Of a DNA stretch of 64,000 bases, positions 54,010 through 62,847 are shown piece by piece (the first letter of the stretch is position 1; every line of letters begins with the position of its first letter). The notes beneath the pieces are model-generated. The model worked only from the letters and a program-made list of their open reading frames with translations, was not told the DNA's origin and ran no database searches. This DNA is from Duganella sp. OV510. Lineage in GTDB: Bacteria; Pseudomonadota; Gammaproteobacteria; Burkholderiales; Burkholderiaceae_D. The stretch covers positions 930,001 through 994,000 of the forward strand of contig NZ_FNEQ01000001.1 of NCBI RefSeq assembly GCF_900100205.1. Direction: 5' to 3'. A program made the position numbers and the translations under genes.

Positions 54010-56175
54010 ATGACTCGCAAGCTGTTCGTCACCACTGCCCTGCCCTACGCTAACGCGGCTTTCCATATTGGCCACATGATGGAGTACATCCAGGCCGACA
54101 TCTGGGTCCGGTTCCAGCGAATGCAGCGTGACGCCGGTGTTGCGCGCGAGGTGCACTTTGTCGGCGCCGATGATACGCACGGCACGCCGATCATGATCGC
54201 CGCCGAGAAGGAAGGCATCACGCCACAGGAGTTCGTGGCCAAGATCGCCGCCGGCCGCGCGCAGTACCTGGACGGCTTCCATATCGCCTTCGATAACTGG
54301 TACTCGACCGACTCGCCGGAAAACGTCGAGCTGTCGCAAGGCATCTACCGCAAGCTGCGCGATGCCGGCCTGATCCAGACCAAGACCGTTGACCGCTTCT
54401 TCGATCCGGTCAAAGGCATGTTTCTGGCCGACCGCAACATCAAGGGCGAATGCCCGAAATGCGGCGCCAAGGACCAGTACGGCGACAACTGCGAAGTGTG
54501 CGGCGCGGCTTACCAGCCGACCGACCTGGTGAATCCGTTCTCGGTATTCACCAATGCCACGCCGGTGCTGAAGCCGTCGGAACAGTATTTCTTCAAGCTG
54601 TCGGACCAGCGCTGCTACGAATTCCTGCGCGAATGGCTGAACACCCCTGGCCGCTTGCAGCCGGAAATGGTCAACAAGGTCTCCGAATGGCTGGGCGAAG
54701 CCGGCGAAAAGCTGGCCGACTGGGATATCTCGCGCGATGCGCCGTACTTCGGCATCCCGATTCCTGACGCGCCAGGCAAATACTTCTACGTCTGGCTGGA
54801 CGCGCCGGTTGGCTACCTGGCCTCGCTGAAGAATTACTTCGCCAAGAAAGGCCTGGACTACGACGCCTTCCTGCGCGATTCGAACACCGAGCAGATCCAC
54901 TTCATCGGCAAGGACATCGTCTCCTTCCACCTGCTGTTCTGGCCAGCGATGCTGAAGTTTGCCGATCACCCGACCATCGAGCGCATGCGCGTGGCGGTGC
55001 ACGGCCACCTGACCGTCAACAACGAGAAAATGTCCAAGTCGCGCGGCACCGGCATCTCGCCGCTGCGCTACCTGAACCTGGGCATGAATCCGGAATGGCT
55101 GCGCTACTACATCGCCTTCAAGCTGAACTCCAAGGTGGAAGACCTGGACTTCACCGGCGAAGACTTCGTCGCCCGCGTCAACTCGGACCTGATCGGCAAG
55201 TACGTCAATATCGCTTCGCGCTGCGCCGGTTTCATCGCCAAGAAATTCGACGGCAAGCTGGCTGCCAGCCTGTCCGACAACGCCCAGGCGTGGATCAAGC
55301 GTGCGCTGGTGACGGCTGAAGGCGTCGAGCGCCAGGCCAGCATCGCCGCCAACTATGAGTCGCGCGAATTCGGCAAGGCGCTGCGCGAGATCATGGAAAT
55401 CGCCGACATCACCAACCAGTATGTCGACGAGAACAAACCATGGATACTGGCCAAGGATGAGTCGAAAGTGGCCGAGCTGCACGACGTCTGCACCACCGCG
55501 CTGATCCTGTTCCGCCAGCTGACGCTGCTGTTGTCGCCAGTGCTGCCGGGCGTTGCCGCCAACGTCGCCAAGTTCCTCAACGACGAGCAGCTGGTGTGGA
55601 CCGATACCGATGTCGCCAGCGGCGCGGTGTCGAGCACCATGCTGGGCCGCACCATCGGCACCTACGCGCACCTGATGACCCGCGTGGACGCCAAGATGAT
55701 CGAAGACCTGTTCGACGCGCCGTCGGCCGCCGCTGCGCAGGCTGCCGCACCAGCCGTCAAGGCCGAAAAGCCTGCCAAGGCCAAGGCCGCGCCGGCTGTC
55801 GCCGTGACCGAAACCGGCATCGAAGTGATGGCGCCGGAAATCACCGTGGACGACTTCTTCAAGGTCGACCTGCGCATCGCCAAAATCGTCAACTGCGAAC
55901 ACGTCGAAGGCTCGGACAAGCTGCTCCGCCTGACGCTGGACGCCGGCGAAGGCCGTCACCGCAACGTCTTCTCGGGCATCAAGTCGATGTACCAGCCGGA
56001 AGACCTGATCGGCAAGCTGACCGTGCTGGTGGCCAACCTGGCGCCGCGCAAGATGAAGTTTGGCGTCTCGGAAGGCATGGTCATGGCCGCTTCGGCAGCC
56101 GATGAGAAAGCCAATCCAGGCATCTACATCCTGAATCCGTGGCCGGGCGCCGAGCCGGGCATGCGCATCCGTTAA
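54010..56175 (+). CDS. metG: methionyl-tRNA synthetase
   Basis: From the ATG at 54010 the product has 721 residues. HIGH lies at residues 19-22 (FHIGHMMEY), a four-Cys zinc knuckle [18 protein letters not shown] follows, then KMSKSRGTG. After an Ala/Lys-rich linker the C-terminal OB-fold tRNA-binding domain ([20 protein letters not shown]) makes it the dimeric long form. It charges both initiator and elongator tRNA-Met. The in-frame start at 53977 would add 11 unconserved residues. Confidence 0.97.
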   Translation: MTRKLFVTTALPYANAAFHIGHMMEYIQADIWVRFQRMQRDAGVAREVHFVGADDTHGTPIMIAAEKEGITPQEFVAKIAAGRAQYLDGFHIAFDNWYSTDSPENVELSQGIYRKLRDAGLIQTKTVDRFFDPVKGMFLADRNIKGECPKCGAKDQYGDNCEVCGAAYQPTDLVNPFSVFTNATPVLKPSEQYFFKLSDQRCYEFLREWLNTPGRLQPEMVNKVSEWLGEAGEKLADWDISRDAPYFGIPIPDAPGKYFYVWLDAPVGYLASLKNYFAKKGLDYDAFLRDSNTEQIHFIGKDIVSFHLLFWPAMLKFADHPTIERMRVAVHGHLTVNNEKMSKSRGTGISPLRYLNLGMNPEWLRYYIAFKLNSKVEDLDFTGEDFVARVNSDLIGKYVNIASRCAGFIAKKFDGKLAASLSDNAQAWIKRALVTAEGVERQASIAANYESREFGKALREIMEIADITNQYVDENKPWILAKDESKVAELHDVCTTALILFRQLTLLLSPVLPGVAANVAKFLNDEQLVWTDTDVASGAVSSTMLGRTIGTYAHLMTRVDAKMIEDLFDAPSAAAAQAAAPAVKAEKPAKAKAAPAVAVTETGIEVMAPEITVDDFFKVDLRIAKIVNCEHVEGSDKLLRLTLDAGEGRHRNVFSGIKSMYQPEDLIGKLTVLVANLAPRKMKFGVSEGMVMAASAADEKANPGIYILNPWPGAEPGMRIR

Positions 56176-56184
56176 GGACCAGGC

Positions 56185-56664
56185 ATGAACCTGAGGGTGC
56201 GCGAAGCAACGAAGGATGACGCCAGACTGATCGCCGAACTCACGCGCGCCGCGTGGGCCGGCAAGGTCAGCGTCACCTCCAGTGGCCACCGCGAAACCGC
56301 CGTCATCGTTGCAGAGCACCTGCGCGATGGCGGCGGTTTTGTTTTGGAGGTCGACAACCAGGCCATCGGTTCGGTGCGCTGGCTGCCGCTGGATTCCGAG
56401 CAGGATGTGTGGGAAGTCTGCCGCATGGGCGTGCTGCCGGGTCATCGCGGCATCAACCTGTCGCAGCATTTGCTGGAGGCGGTGATCCATCACGGCCTGG
56501 CGTCCGGCGTGCAGGAAGTTCGTCTGGCCGTGCGCGCGGATCAGCCCAAGCTGATCGACTTCTACGCCGCCTACGAATTCGAACTGGCCGAGGAGCTGGA
56601 GTATTCGCACGCCAATCCGCTTGAGCCAGCGCCGCTGGTGATGCGCCGCCTGCTGCGGCACTGA
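56185..56664 (+). CDS. GNAT-family N-acetyltransferase
   Basis: The 159-residue protein shows the GNAT core: RVREATKDDARLIAELTRAA at the start, RWLPLDSEQDVWEVCRMGV, and the acetyl-CoA loop VLPGHRGINLSQHLLEAVI. It lies 9 bp after metG and is likely co-transcribed. The substrate is unknown. Confidence 0.85.
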   Translation: MNLRVREATKDDARLIAELTRAAWAGKVSVTSSGHRETAVIVAEHLRDGGGFVLEVDNQAIGSVRWLPLDSEQDVWEVCRMGVLPGHRGINLSQHLLEAVIHHGLASGVQEVRLAVRADQPKLIDFYAAYEFELAEELEYSHANPLEPAPLVMRRLLRH

Positions 56665-56671
56665 CACGCTT

Positions 56672-56719
56672 ACGGGCGGCGGTCCTACGCCGCTTCATGC
56701 GCCCGCATGAAAAAATGTC
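56672..56719 (+). promoter_or_regulatory. leader motif 1, shared with 57172-57220
   Basis: The motif ACGGGC, then TCCTACGCC, GCCCG, TGAAA and AATGT occurs here with the same order and close spacing as at 57172-57220. TCCTACGC at 56683 and 57183 are exactly 500 bp apart. Each copy lies 32 to 26 bp before a start codon of a small secreted protein. It may be a promoter or a duplicated upstream region. Confidence 0.5.
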
Positions 56720-56744
56720 TTCTCACTTACCCAAGGAGGCAGAC

Positions 56745-57149
56745 ATGAACACTCGACTGATCGCATTCTTTGCAGCAGCCTGCATCGGCAGCGTGGCAAT
56801 AGCGCAAACCGGCACGACCGGCCAGACTGGCCAAACGGGCCAGACCGGACAAACAGGTCAGACCGGCCAAACCGGCACCACGCAAAGTGGCCAGAACCAG
56901 AGTGGCCAAAACAGGTCCACCACCGGCGCGCAGCAGAACAACAGCACGACCGATCCACAAAGTCGCGGCAACCGCACCGGTAACGACGCCAGCAATCGGA
57001 ACAACAATATGGATTGCGTGGACAAAGGCGCCGATCCTGACCTCAACAGCTCCCGCACGCGCAACGGCAACAAGGTCGCCTGCGCGAATAACCCAATGCC
57101 CAACTCGACCGATACGCGCAAGAAAACCGATCCGGGCCAAGTACGTTAA
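56745..57149 (+). CDS. small secreted Thr/Gln/Asn-rich protein with GQT repeats
   Basis: From the ATG at 56745, after CAAGGAGG, the protein has 134 residues. MNTRLIAFFAAACIGSVAIA is a signal peptide, cut before QTG. The mature part begins with six GQT tripeptides and continues as Gly/Thr/Gln/Asn/Ser-rich sequence, with MDCVDKGADPDLNSS and VACANN supplying two Cys. It is likely an unfolded exported protein. Its N-terminus resembles that of the protein at 57578, so they are paralogues. Function unknown. Confidence 0.75.
   Translation: MNTRLIAFFAAACIGSVAIAQTGTTGQTGQTGQTGQTGQTGQTGTTQSGQNQSGQNRSTTGAQQNNSTTDPQSRGNRTGNDASNRNNNMDCVDKGADPDLNSSRTRNGNKVACANNPMPNSTDTRKKTDPGQVR
56813..56878 (+). repeat. 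9-bp tandem repeat encoding Gly-Gln-Thr
   Basis: GGCCAGACT and variants with third-position changes are repeated six times in a row, then a degraded copy. The silent differences indicate that the repeat is kept at the protein level. Confidence 0.85.
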
Positions 57150-57171
57150 ACACCTGCGCTCCGACTTCACG

Positions 57172-57220
57172 ACGGGCAGTGCTCCTACGCCAGCAACGAG
57201 CCCGACGTGAAACAATGTTT
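57172..57220 (+). promoter_or_regulatory. leader motif 2, shared with 56672-56719
   Basis: Second copy of the leader described at 56672, upstream of the small gene at 57252. Matching blocks are ACGGGC, TCCTACGCC, GCCCG, TGAAA and AATGT. Confidence 0.5.
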
Positions 57221-57251
57221 GCACCTATCGGATACAAGCATGGAGGCAAGC

Positions 57252-57566
57252 ATGAAGAACAAACTGGCAATATGTCTGCTGACCGGATGCCTGACAACAG
57301 GCGCCTGGGCACAGCAGGCCGACCCGGACCCGTCGGTGAAAACCGGCGATGGCAAGGCGGCGCAGACCAAGCAGAGCGACAAGCGCGCCGATAAACATCC
57401 GTGCACCAGCATGCAAGGCGGTGTGGACGCCAGCGGCGCCGAAACGGTCGAGGCGCATGCCAAGACCGGCAAGGCCAGCCAGGCTAACGCCTGTGGCAAG
57501 GACAACGGCAAGGCATCTTCGCCACATGCCGCCCCTACTACCCCCAACCCCGACGTTAAACGCTAA
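57252..57566 (+). CDS. small secreted Lys/Asp/Ala-rich protein
   Basis: From the ATG at 57252, after GGAGGC, the protein has 104 residues. The signal region MKNKLAICLLTGCLTTGAWA either is cut before QQ or, through LTGC, could act as a lipobox. The mature part is Lys/Asp/Ala/Gly-rich with two Cys (HPCTSM and NACGKD). It shares size, polar composition and Cys spacing with its neighbours at 56745 and 57578, so the three form a cluster. Function unknown. Confidence 0.72.
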   Translation: MKNKLAICLLTGCLTTGAWAQQADPDPSVKTGDGKAAQTKQSDKRADKHPCTSMQGGVDASGAETVEAHAKTGKASQANACGKDNGKASSPHAAPTTPNPDVKR

Positions 57567-57577
57567 AGGAGACCATC

Positions 57578-57907
57578 ATGAATAGCAAACTGATTGCAAT
57601 GATCGCAGCGGCCTGCCTGAGCACCGCAGCCATGGCCCAGACCCAAACCACGGGCACCAGCGGCACCAGCAACACCGGCACGCCGACGCAAGGCCAGAGC
57701 AACGCCACCAGCGGCGAGCAGCAAGCGACGACCATGCAAAACAATAGCAACCGTCAGAACACCAATGCCAACCAGACCGCCAAGGACCGCAAGCATGCGC
57801 AGCGCGACAAGAACAAGGTTGACTGCAACACTGCGCATACGGACGGCGGCGCCACCGCCCCAGCCCACGCGCCTTGCGAAGACAAGGAAGTCAAGTCCAA
57901 GCGCTAA
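57578..57907 (+). CDS. small secreted Thr/Gln/Asn-rich protein, paralogue of 56745
   Basis: The 109-residue protein begins MNSKLIAMIAAACLSTAAMA, a signal peptide cut before QTQ, nearly the same as that at 56745. The mature part is Thr/Gly/Gln/Asn-rich, then a Lys/Arg/Asp-rich part with two Cys (VDCNTAH and APCEDK). The start is 11 bp after the preceding stop, after AAAGGAG, so it is in the same transcript. Function unknown. Confidence 0.75.
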   Translation: MNSKLIAMIAAACLSTAAMAQTQTTGTSGTSNTGTPTQGQSNATSGEQQATTMQNNSNRQNTNANQTAKDRKHAQRDKNKVDCNTAHTDGGATAPAHAPCEDKEVKSKR

Positions 57908-57911
57908 GGAC

Positions 57912-59948
57912 TTATAACGCCAGCGCCAGCGGGCCGCTACCCGCGCGCGGCGTTACAGAGCACAGCAGCACCTGGCCGGCTTCCGGCTCGGTGCCGCAAG
58001 CGCGCGTGTAATCGACTTCGCCGCTGCTCAAGCCCACAGTGCAGGAACCGCACAGGCCGGAGCGGCAACCGGACGGCGCTTCCACGCCGTTGGCTTCCGC
58101 CAGATCGAGCAAGCTGGCGTGCGTACCATCCCACGTGGCGTCGACGCCAGAACGCGTGAAATGCACTGGCACTGGCACCGGCACGGGCACCGACGACGCA
58201 GGCGCGGTAGGCGCAATGGCCTCAGCAGGAGCAACGGCCGCAGCCAGCGCGGCTTTGGCCGCATCGCGCCGCACACTGGCCGGGCCGAAGGCCTCAAAGC
58301 GGATGCGTGCGTCAGCGACATTCAGCTTGCGCAGCCCGTCGTACATAGCCTGCATGAAGCCTGCTGGGCCGCACAGGTAGAAATCGTAGTCATCAAATGG
58401 CAGCAACTCTTTCAGCGCTTGCACATCGATGCGTTTGTTCTGTACGTGCAGGTAGAGATTGCTGTGCCCCATCGCCAGGTTCTGCAAGTGAACGGCAAAC
58501 GGATGCGACACCTCGCGCGCGCCATGGATGAAATAGATCGGATGCTTGTGCCGCGTGCGGCTGCCGTTGACCAGCAAACCATTCAACATGGCCACCATCG
58601 GCGTAATGCCAATGCCGGCGGACAGCATCACCACCGCGCGCTGCGTGCCCTCTTCAAATACGAAATCGCCGCCCGGCCCAATCAGCTCGATCTGAGCGCC
58701 CGGCGACAGGTGCGCATGCAGCCAGGACGACACCACACCATCACGCTTGACGCTGATGCGATAACGGCGGCCATCCGGCGCATCGGAAATCGTGTAGCTG
58801 CGGATCTTGGCCGCCGCGCCACCAGTCGCCCACTCGGGCAGACGCAACGAGACGAACTGGCCCGGCACATGCGCCGCAACGCCCAGACCATCGGCCGGTT
58901 CGAGGTGGAACGAGCGCACGTCACTGCTCTCCTGCACCACATCCACCACGTTGAACGGACGCCAGCTGGTGGTCAGCGCGGCGGCGGTTTGCGTGCGATC
59001 CGCCTCGGCCCAGCTGCCGGTGCGGGCGTTTTGCATCGCTGGTTTCGGCTCGGTCCAGCGGAACGGCAGAGCGCCTACATTGCGCACTACTTCACGCACG
59101 TGGAAGCGCAGCAGCTTTTCCGCGCCGGCAAAGGCTTGCAGTTGTGGGCCTTCCCAGATAATTTCACCTTCGACAGCGATGTGCAGCATATCGCCGTTCG
59201 CGAAGTCGATGAACAACAAGCCGGCGCGCGGATTGTTCAACAGGTTGCCCATGGTGTTGAAAAAGTAGTTGCCGACGAATTCAGGCGCAGTCAGTGTATG
59301 CGCATCGTCGACCCGCACAAAGCCCGGCCGGCCGCCGCGATGCGACACATCAACGCCACGGCCCCGGCCCGCATCGGCCGCCATATTGGCGCTGGCGATG
59401 AAGAAGGTGTCGGCGCGCGCGATCAGCTCGCGGTCGGCAGCGCTCAGCGCTACGCCGCGCAATACCTGTACCTTGCGGCCATCAGCCGCCGCCGGCGTGT
59501 GCTGGCGATGCTGGATGTATTGCGGGCAGTTGCCAAAACTCTGCGTGACGTTGACGCGCAAGACGCCATCGTCCGCCGCCACGATCTCGCCGTTGACGCG
59601 GTTGCGGCGGCGCGTCGTCGGTTCCAGGCCCAGTCCGCCGATGTGGGCACCCGCGTGCAGCTGGCCTTCCAGCGGATCGCCGGGCAGCATGCCGCCGCTG
59701 ATATCCAGCGTGCGCGCGTCCGGCGACACGATGAAGCCGGCGTCGGCCGCCAGCATGGTCGCCCACGGTTGGCCGGCCGCGTCCAGCGCGCCGACGAAGA
59801 AGAACGGCAGGCTGTGATAAAAATCGCGGTGCTGGTCCGGCATGAAATCGCGGATGTATGCCGCCGCGCCAGCCATCTGCTCGCGCACACCCACGCGCTG
59901 CTGGATTGCCAGTTCACCGGCATGGAAAATCGAGGCGGCGGCATCCAT
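57912..59948 (-). CDS. fusion protein: PNPOx-like flavin domain, ferredoxin-NADP reductase domain, 2Fe-2S ferredoxin domain
   Basis: The 678-residue protein starts with a pyridoxamine-5'-phosphate oxidase-like split barrel (about 1-300; FFFVGALDAAGQPWATMLAA). A FAD/NAD(P) reductase domain follows (RSYTISDAPDG for FAD, VMLSAGIGITPMVAML for NAD). The C-terminal plant-type ferredoxin has CRSGLCGSC and a later Cys, giving the 2Fe-2S ligands. It should pass electrons from NAD(P)H to an unknown acceptor. It is 2 bp downstream of the GST gene, so they form an operon controlled probably by the divergent LysR regulator. A linker of Val/Pro/Ala repeats joins the last two domains. Confidence 0.9.
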   Translation of the reverse strand: MDAAASIFHAGELAIQQRVGVREQMAGAAAYIRDFMPDQHRDFYHSLPFFFVGALDAAGQPWATMLAADAGFIVSPDARTLDISGGMLPGDPLEGQLHAGAHIGGLGLEPTTRRRNRVNGEIVAADDGVLRVNVTQSFGNCPQYIQHRQHTPAAADGRKVQVLRGVALSAADRELIARADTFFIASANMAADAGRGRGVDVSHRGGRPGFVRVDDAHTLTAPEFVGNYFFNTMGNLLNNPRAGLLFIDFANGDMLHIAVEGEIIWEGPQLQAFAGAEKLLRFHVREVVRNVGALPFRWTEPKPAMQNARTGSWAEADRTQTAAALTTSWRPFNVVDVVQESSDVRSFHLEPADGLGVAAHVPGQFVSLRLPEWATGGAAAKIRSYTISDAPDGRRYRISVKRDGVVSSWLHAHLSPGAQIELIGPGGDFVFEEGTQRAVVMLSAGIGITPMVAMLNGLLVNGSRTRHKHPIYFIHGAREVSHPFAVHLQNLAMGHSNLYLHVQNKRIDVQALKELLPFDDYDFYLCGPAGFMQAMYDGLRKLNVADARIRFEAFGPASVRRDAAKAALAAAVAPAEAIAPTAPASSVPVPVPVPVHFTRSGVDATWDGTHASLLDLAEANGVEAPSGCRSGLCGSCTVGLSSGEVDYTRACGTEPEAGQVLLCSVTPRAGSGPLALAL

Positions 59949-59950
59949 GA

Positions 59951-60571
59951 TTACACCTCCTCTGGAGCCAGGCCGGCCTTGGTGGCAGGCATCCCGACGA
60001 AGCCCGGCAACGCGCGCACATTGTCCAGCCAGGCGCGGATGTTCGGGTAAGGCTTCAGCGACACACCGCCTTCCGGCGCATGCGCGACGTAGCTGTAGCC
60101 GGCGACATCGGCAATGGTCGGGTGCTCGCCCGCCAGCCAGCGGTTGCCTTGCAGCTCCTGCTCCATGACATCGAACAGGCGCGCGGCGATGTTCTTCGCG
60201 GTTTCATGGTCGCGCGGGGCGTTGAACACCGTCACCAGGCGGGCGGTGGCCGGACCGTAGGCGATCTTGCCGGCAGCGGCCGACAGCCAGCGCTGCACCT
60301 TGGCGGCGGCGACCGGATCGCGCGGCAGCCAGCGGCTATCGGCGTATTTGGCAGCCAGGTAGACCAGGATGGCGTTGGAGTCGGCCAGCGTGACGTCGCC
60401 GTCCTGCAGCACCGGAATTTCGCCGAACGGATTCATCGACAGGAACGGCTGCTTCTTGTGCTCGCCGCTGCGCAGGTCGACCGTGATGTAGTCGTGCGGC
60501 AGGTTCAGCAGGCCTAAAAACAGTTGCACGCGGTGGGTATGGCCGGAAAGTGGAATGCCGTACAGCTTCAT
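59951..60571 (-). CDS. glutathione S-transferase family protein
   Basis: From the ATG at 60571 the protein has 206 residues. The thioredoxin-like half (MKLYGIPLSGHTHRVQLFL, NPFGEIPVLQDGDVTLADS with the Glu-Ser glutathione site) is followed by the helical half (HPTIADVAGYSYVAHAPEG). It conjugates or reduces with glutathione; the substrate is unknown. The upstream alternative start at 60619 adds 16 unconserved residues. It is the first gene of the operon with the redox fusion protein, divergent from LysR. Confidence 0.9.
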   Translation of the reverse strand: MKLYGIPLSGHTHRVQLFLGLLNLPHDYITVDLRSGEHKKQPFLSMNPFGEIPVLQDGDVTLADSNAILVYLAAKYADSRWLPRDPVAAAKVQRWLSAAAGKIAYGPATARLVTVFNAPRDHETAKNIAARLFDVMEQELQGNRWLAGEHPTIADVAGYSYVAHAPEGGVSLKPYPNIRAWLDNVRALPGFVGMPATKAGLAPEEV

Positions 60572-60678
60572 GATGACTCCTGGTGGGTGATTGATGAGGC
60601 GAGTATAGGGAGACAACATCGTGCTGAGAAGCCGGACAAATTGCGAATCACTGTCCGCTTAAAGTGTACAATTAACGT

Positions 60679-61584
60679 ATGACCGATCTTTCCTCCATCA
60701 ACCTGAACCGTCTGGCCACTTTTGTCGCTGTGGTCGAGGCCGGATCACTGACGGCCGCCGCCGGGCGGCTGGGACTGGCCAAATCGATGGTCAGCAAGCA
60801 TATGCAGCTGCTGGAGCAGGAAATCGGCGTCGGCCTGCTGCTGCGCTCGACGCGCAAGCTGAGCCTGACCGAGGCCGGCCATGCGTTTTATACCTCCAGC
60901 AAGCAGTTGCTAAAGGCGGCCGAGCTGGCCATCGAGCAGGCGCGCAGCGGCAGCGAAAGCCCGCAAGGCACGCTGCGCGTGGCCTGCCCCATCGACTATG
61001 GCTTGATAGTGGTGTCGCCGCTGCTGGCGCAACTGCGCGCCCGTTATCCGGCGCTGAAGATTGACCTGACTTGTGGCGACCACATCATCGACCTGATCGC
61101 CGAAGGCATCGACGTCACCGTGCGACTCGGCAAGCTGGCCGATTCCAGCCTGATGGCAACGCGGGTGGACAAGCTGGTGCGCTGGCTGGTGGCCAGCCCG
61201 GACTTCATTGCCCGCCACGGCATGCCCCGCACGCCGGAGGAATTGGCGCGGCTGCCGTACGTGTCGCTGTCGGTGCTGGCGCAGCCGACGCAGTTTGCGC
61301 TGACCGACCACGCCGGCAACCAGATCGATGTGCGCATGCAGAACACGGTATTTTCGTCGAACACTGCCTATGCGACACGTGCGGCGGCGATCAGCGGCGA
61401 CGGCGTGCTGCGCGCCACCACTTTCTCGGTCAAGGACGATGTCGCCGCCGGGCGGCTGGTGCGGGTGCTGCCAGAGTGGACGCTGCCGGAGAGCGACATC
61501 CACGCCGTCTACCCGGCCACCTCGCATGTGCCGCAGAAAGTGCGCGTCTTCATCGATGCACTGAAGGCGGCGACGGCCAGCTAG
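60679..61584 (+). CDS. LysR-family transcriptional regulator
   Basis: The 301-residue protein starts with the LysR helix-turn-helix (NRLATFVAVVEAGSLTAAAG, RLGLAKSMVSKHMQLLEQEI), followed by the periplasmic-binding-like effector domain (GTLRVACPIDYGLIVVSPLL, ITVRLGKLADSSL-type). It is divergent from the GST/redox operon (107 bp), its likely target. The 3' end overlaps the transporter gene by 4 bp. Confidence 0.92.
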   Translation: MTDLSSINLNRLATFVAVVEAGSLTAAAGRLGLAKSMVSKHMQLLEQEIGVGLLLRSTRKLSLTEAGHAFYTSSKQLLKAAELAIEQARSGSESPQGTLRVACPIDYGLIVVSPLLAQLRARYPALKIDLTCGDHIIDLIAEGIDVTVRLGKLADSSLMATRVDKLVRWLVASPDFIARHGMPRTPEELARLPYVSLSVLAQPTQFALTDHAGNQIDVRMQNTVFSSNTAYATRAAAISGDGVLRATTFSVKDDVAAGRLVRVLPEWTLPESDIHAVYPATSHVPQKVRVFIDALKAATAS

Positions 61585-62486
61585 CCGCGCCGCGCGGAAA
61601 CGACGATGCCGCCGACGATCAGCGCAAACGCGGCAGCATGATAGCCATGCGGCGCTTCGCCGAGGAAGGCCGACGACAGCACGGCGGTGAACAGCGGCGT
61701 CAGGTTGACGAAGAAGGCGCCAACCGACGGCCCCGCTTCGCGCACGCCCGCGCCCCAGCAGCCAAAGGCGACAATCGCCGGGCCGGTGGACACGTACAGC
61801 AGCGCCGCTGCCAGCAGCCAGCTCCACTGCACCGGCATTGCGCCCAGCGCCTGCTCGCCCAGCGCGAAACCGCCTGACCACAGCACGCCAAACGCCACCT
61901 GCGCCAGCAGGAAACTGGCCCAGTTGCTGCGGATGTCGGCCGGTTCGGTGGCGCGCAGCAGCAGCCAGCTGTAGAACGACCAGGCGATGGTCGCCAGTAT
62001 CATGAACAGGTCGCCCGGCACCAATCGCAATTCCAGCACGTGCCGCCATTCGCCGCGCGCCAGCACCAGCAGCACGCCGGCGATCGACAGCACAGCGCCT
62101 GCCACCTGCCGGCGGCTGACCGGCACGCCGAAGAACAGCCAGCCGGTCAGCATCATCCATACCGGCATGCCGGACGCCACCAGCGTGACGTTGATCGGCG
62201 ACGAGCTTTGCAGTGCCATATATTGCAGCGCGTTGTACATGCCGATGCCCAGCAGGCCGAGCCAGGCGTAGGTTTTCCAGTGCCTCCACAGTCCCGCCTG
62301 GCGACGGAACACCGGACCGGCCAGCGGCAACAGGATGACGAAGGCGATGCTCCAGCGGAGAAAATTCAGCAGCACCGGCGGCAGCATGTCGTGCACCAGG
62401 CGGCCGACAATGGCGTTGCCAGCCCATAGCATTGGCGGCAGGGTCAGCAGGAAAATGGTCTTGGCGGTCAGGCGTTTTTGCGTCAT
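61581..62486 (-). CDS. DMT-superfamily (EamA) transporter
   Basis: The 301-residue protein has ten predicted membrane helices in two EamA repeats. The N-terminal one includes LPPMLWAGNAIVGRLVH and LNFLRWSIAFVILLPL, and the second LATIAWSFYSWLLLR and LTPLFTAVLSSAFLGE, the typical LxPxxxxxxxxxxLGE end. It is an inner-membrane exporter of unknown metabolite. It is convergent with the LysR gene. Confidence 0.88.
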   Translation of the reverse strand: MTQKRLTAKTIFLLTLPPMLWAGNAIVGRLVHDMLPPVLLNFLRWSIAFVILLPLAGPVFRRQAGLWRHWKTYAWLGLLGIGMYNALQYMALQSSSPINVTLVASGMPVWMMLTGWLFFGVPVSRRQVAGAVLSIAGVLLVLARGEWRHVLELRLVPGDLFMILATIAWSFYSWLLLRATEPADIRSNWASFLLAQVAFGVLWSGGFALGEQALGAMPVQWSWLLAAALLYVSTGPAIVAFGCWGAGVREAGPSVGAFFVNLTPLFTAVLSSAFLGEAPHGYHAAAFALIVGGIVVSARRG

Positions 62487-62611
62487 TTTTGATATTCGTG
62501 CAACATTATGCTTCAGAGCATACCCGATCCGGCCAGTGCGCAGCGATAGAAATAGCGCTGGAGCACCGGGGGCGGTAAAATAGCCGTTGCTGATCCACCC
62601 ACTTAGATAAT

Positions 62612-62821
62612 ATGAAACTTTCTAAACAACATTCGATGTACGAATCCGACCACACCCTGTTCATCAAGGCGTTGAAGGAAAAGAATCCTGGCATTGAAGC
62701 CGGCCAGCAACAAGGCCGCGCGCTGCTGTGGGACCGTCCAGCGATTTCGCTGGATGAGCAGGAGCGTCAGCTGAAATCGGCTGTCAAGCAGCAAGCTTAC
62801 GTCTACCAGAACAAGGTTTAA
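62612..62821 (+). CDS. DUF3460 family protein
   Basis: The 69-residue product matches DUF3460: MYESDHTLFIKALKEKNPG, QQQGRALLWDRP and a helical, positively charged end. It is found next to scpA in Burkholderiales, as here (26 bp gap). Function unknown. The ATG at 62636 is an alternative start at the conserved Met. Confidence 0.88.
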   Translation: MKLSKQHSMYESDHTLFIKALKEKNPGIEAGQQQGRALLWDRPAISLDEQERQLKSAVKQQAYVYQNKV

Positions 62822-62847
62822 GCGCTCAGCGCACGCGGGCGGCGGGG

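Noticed and set aside
52822-56667. 1281-residue minus-strand reading covering apbC and all of metG
   Set aside because: Only the last 362 residues (from 53910) match a family, ApbC. The remainder is opposite metG and the GNAT gene and has no family resemblance.
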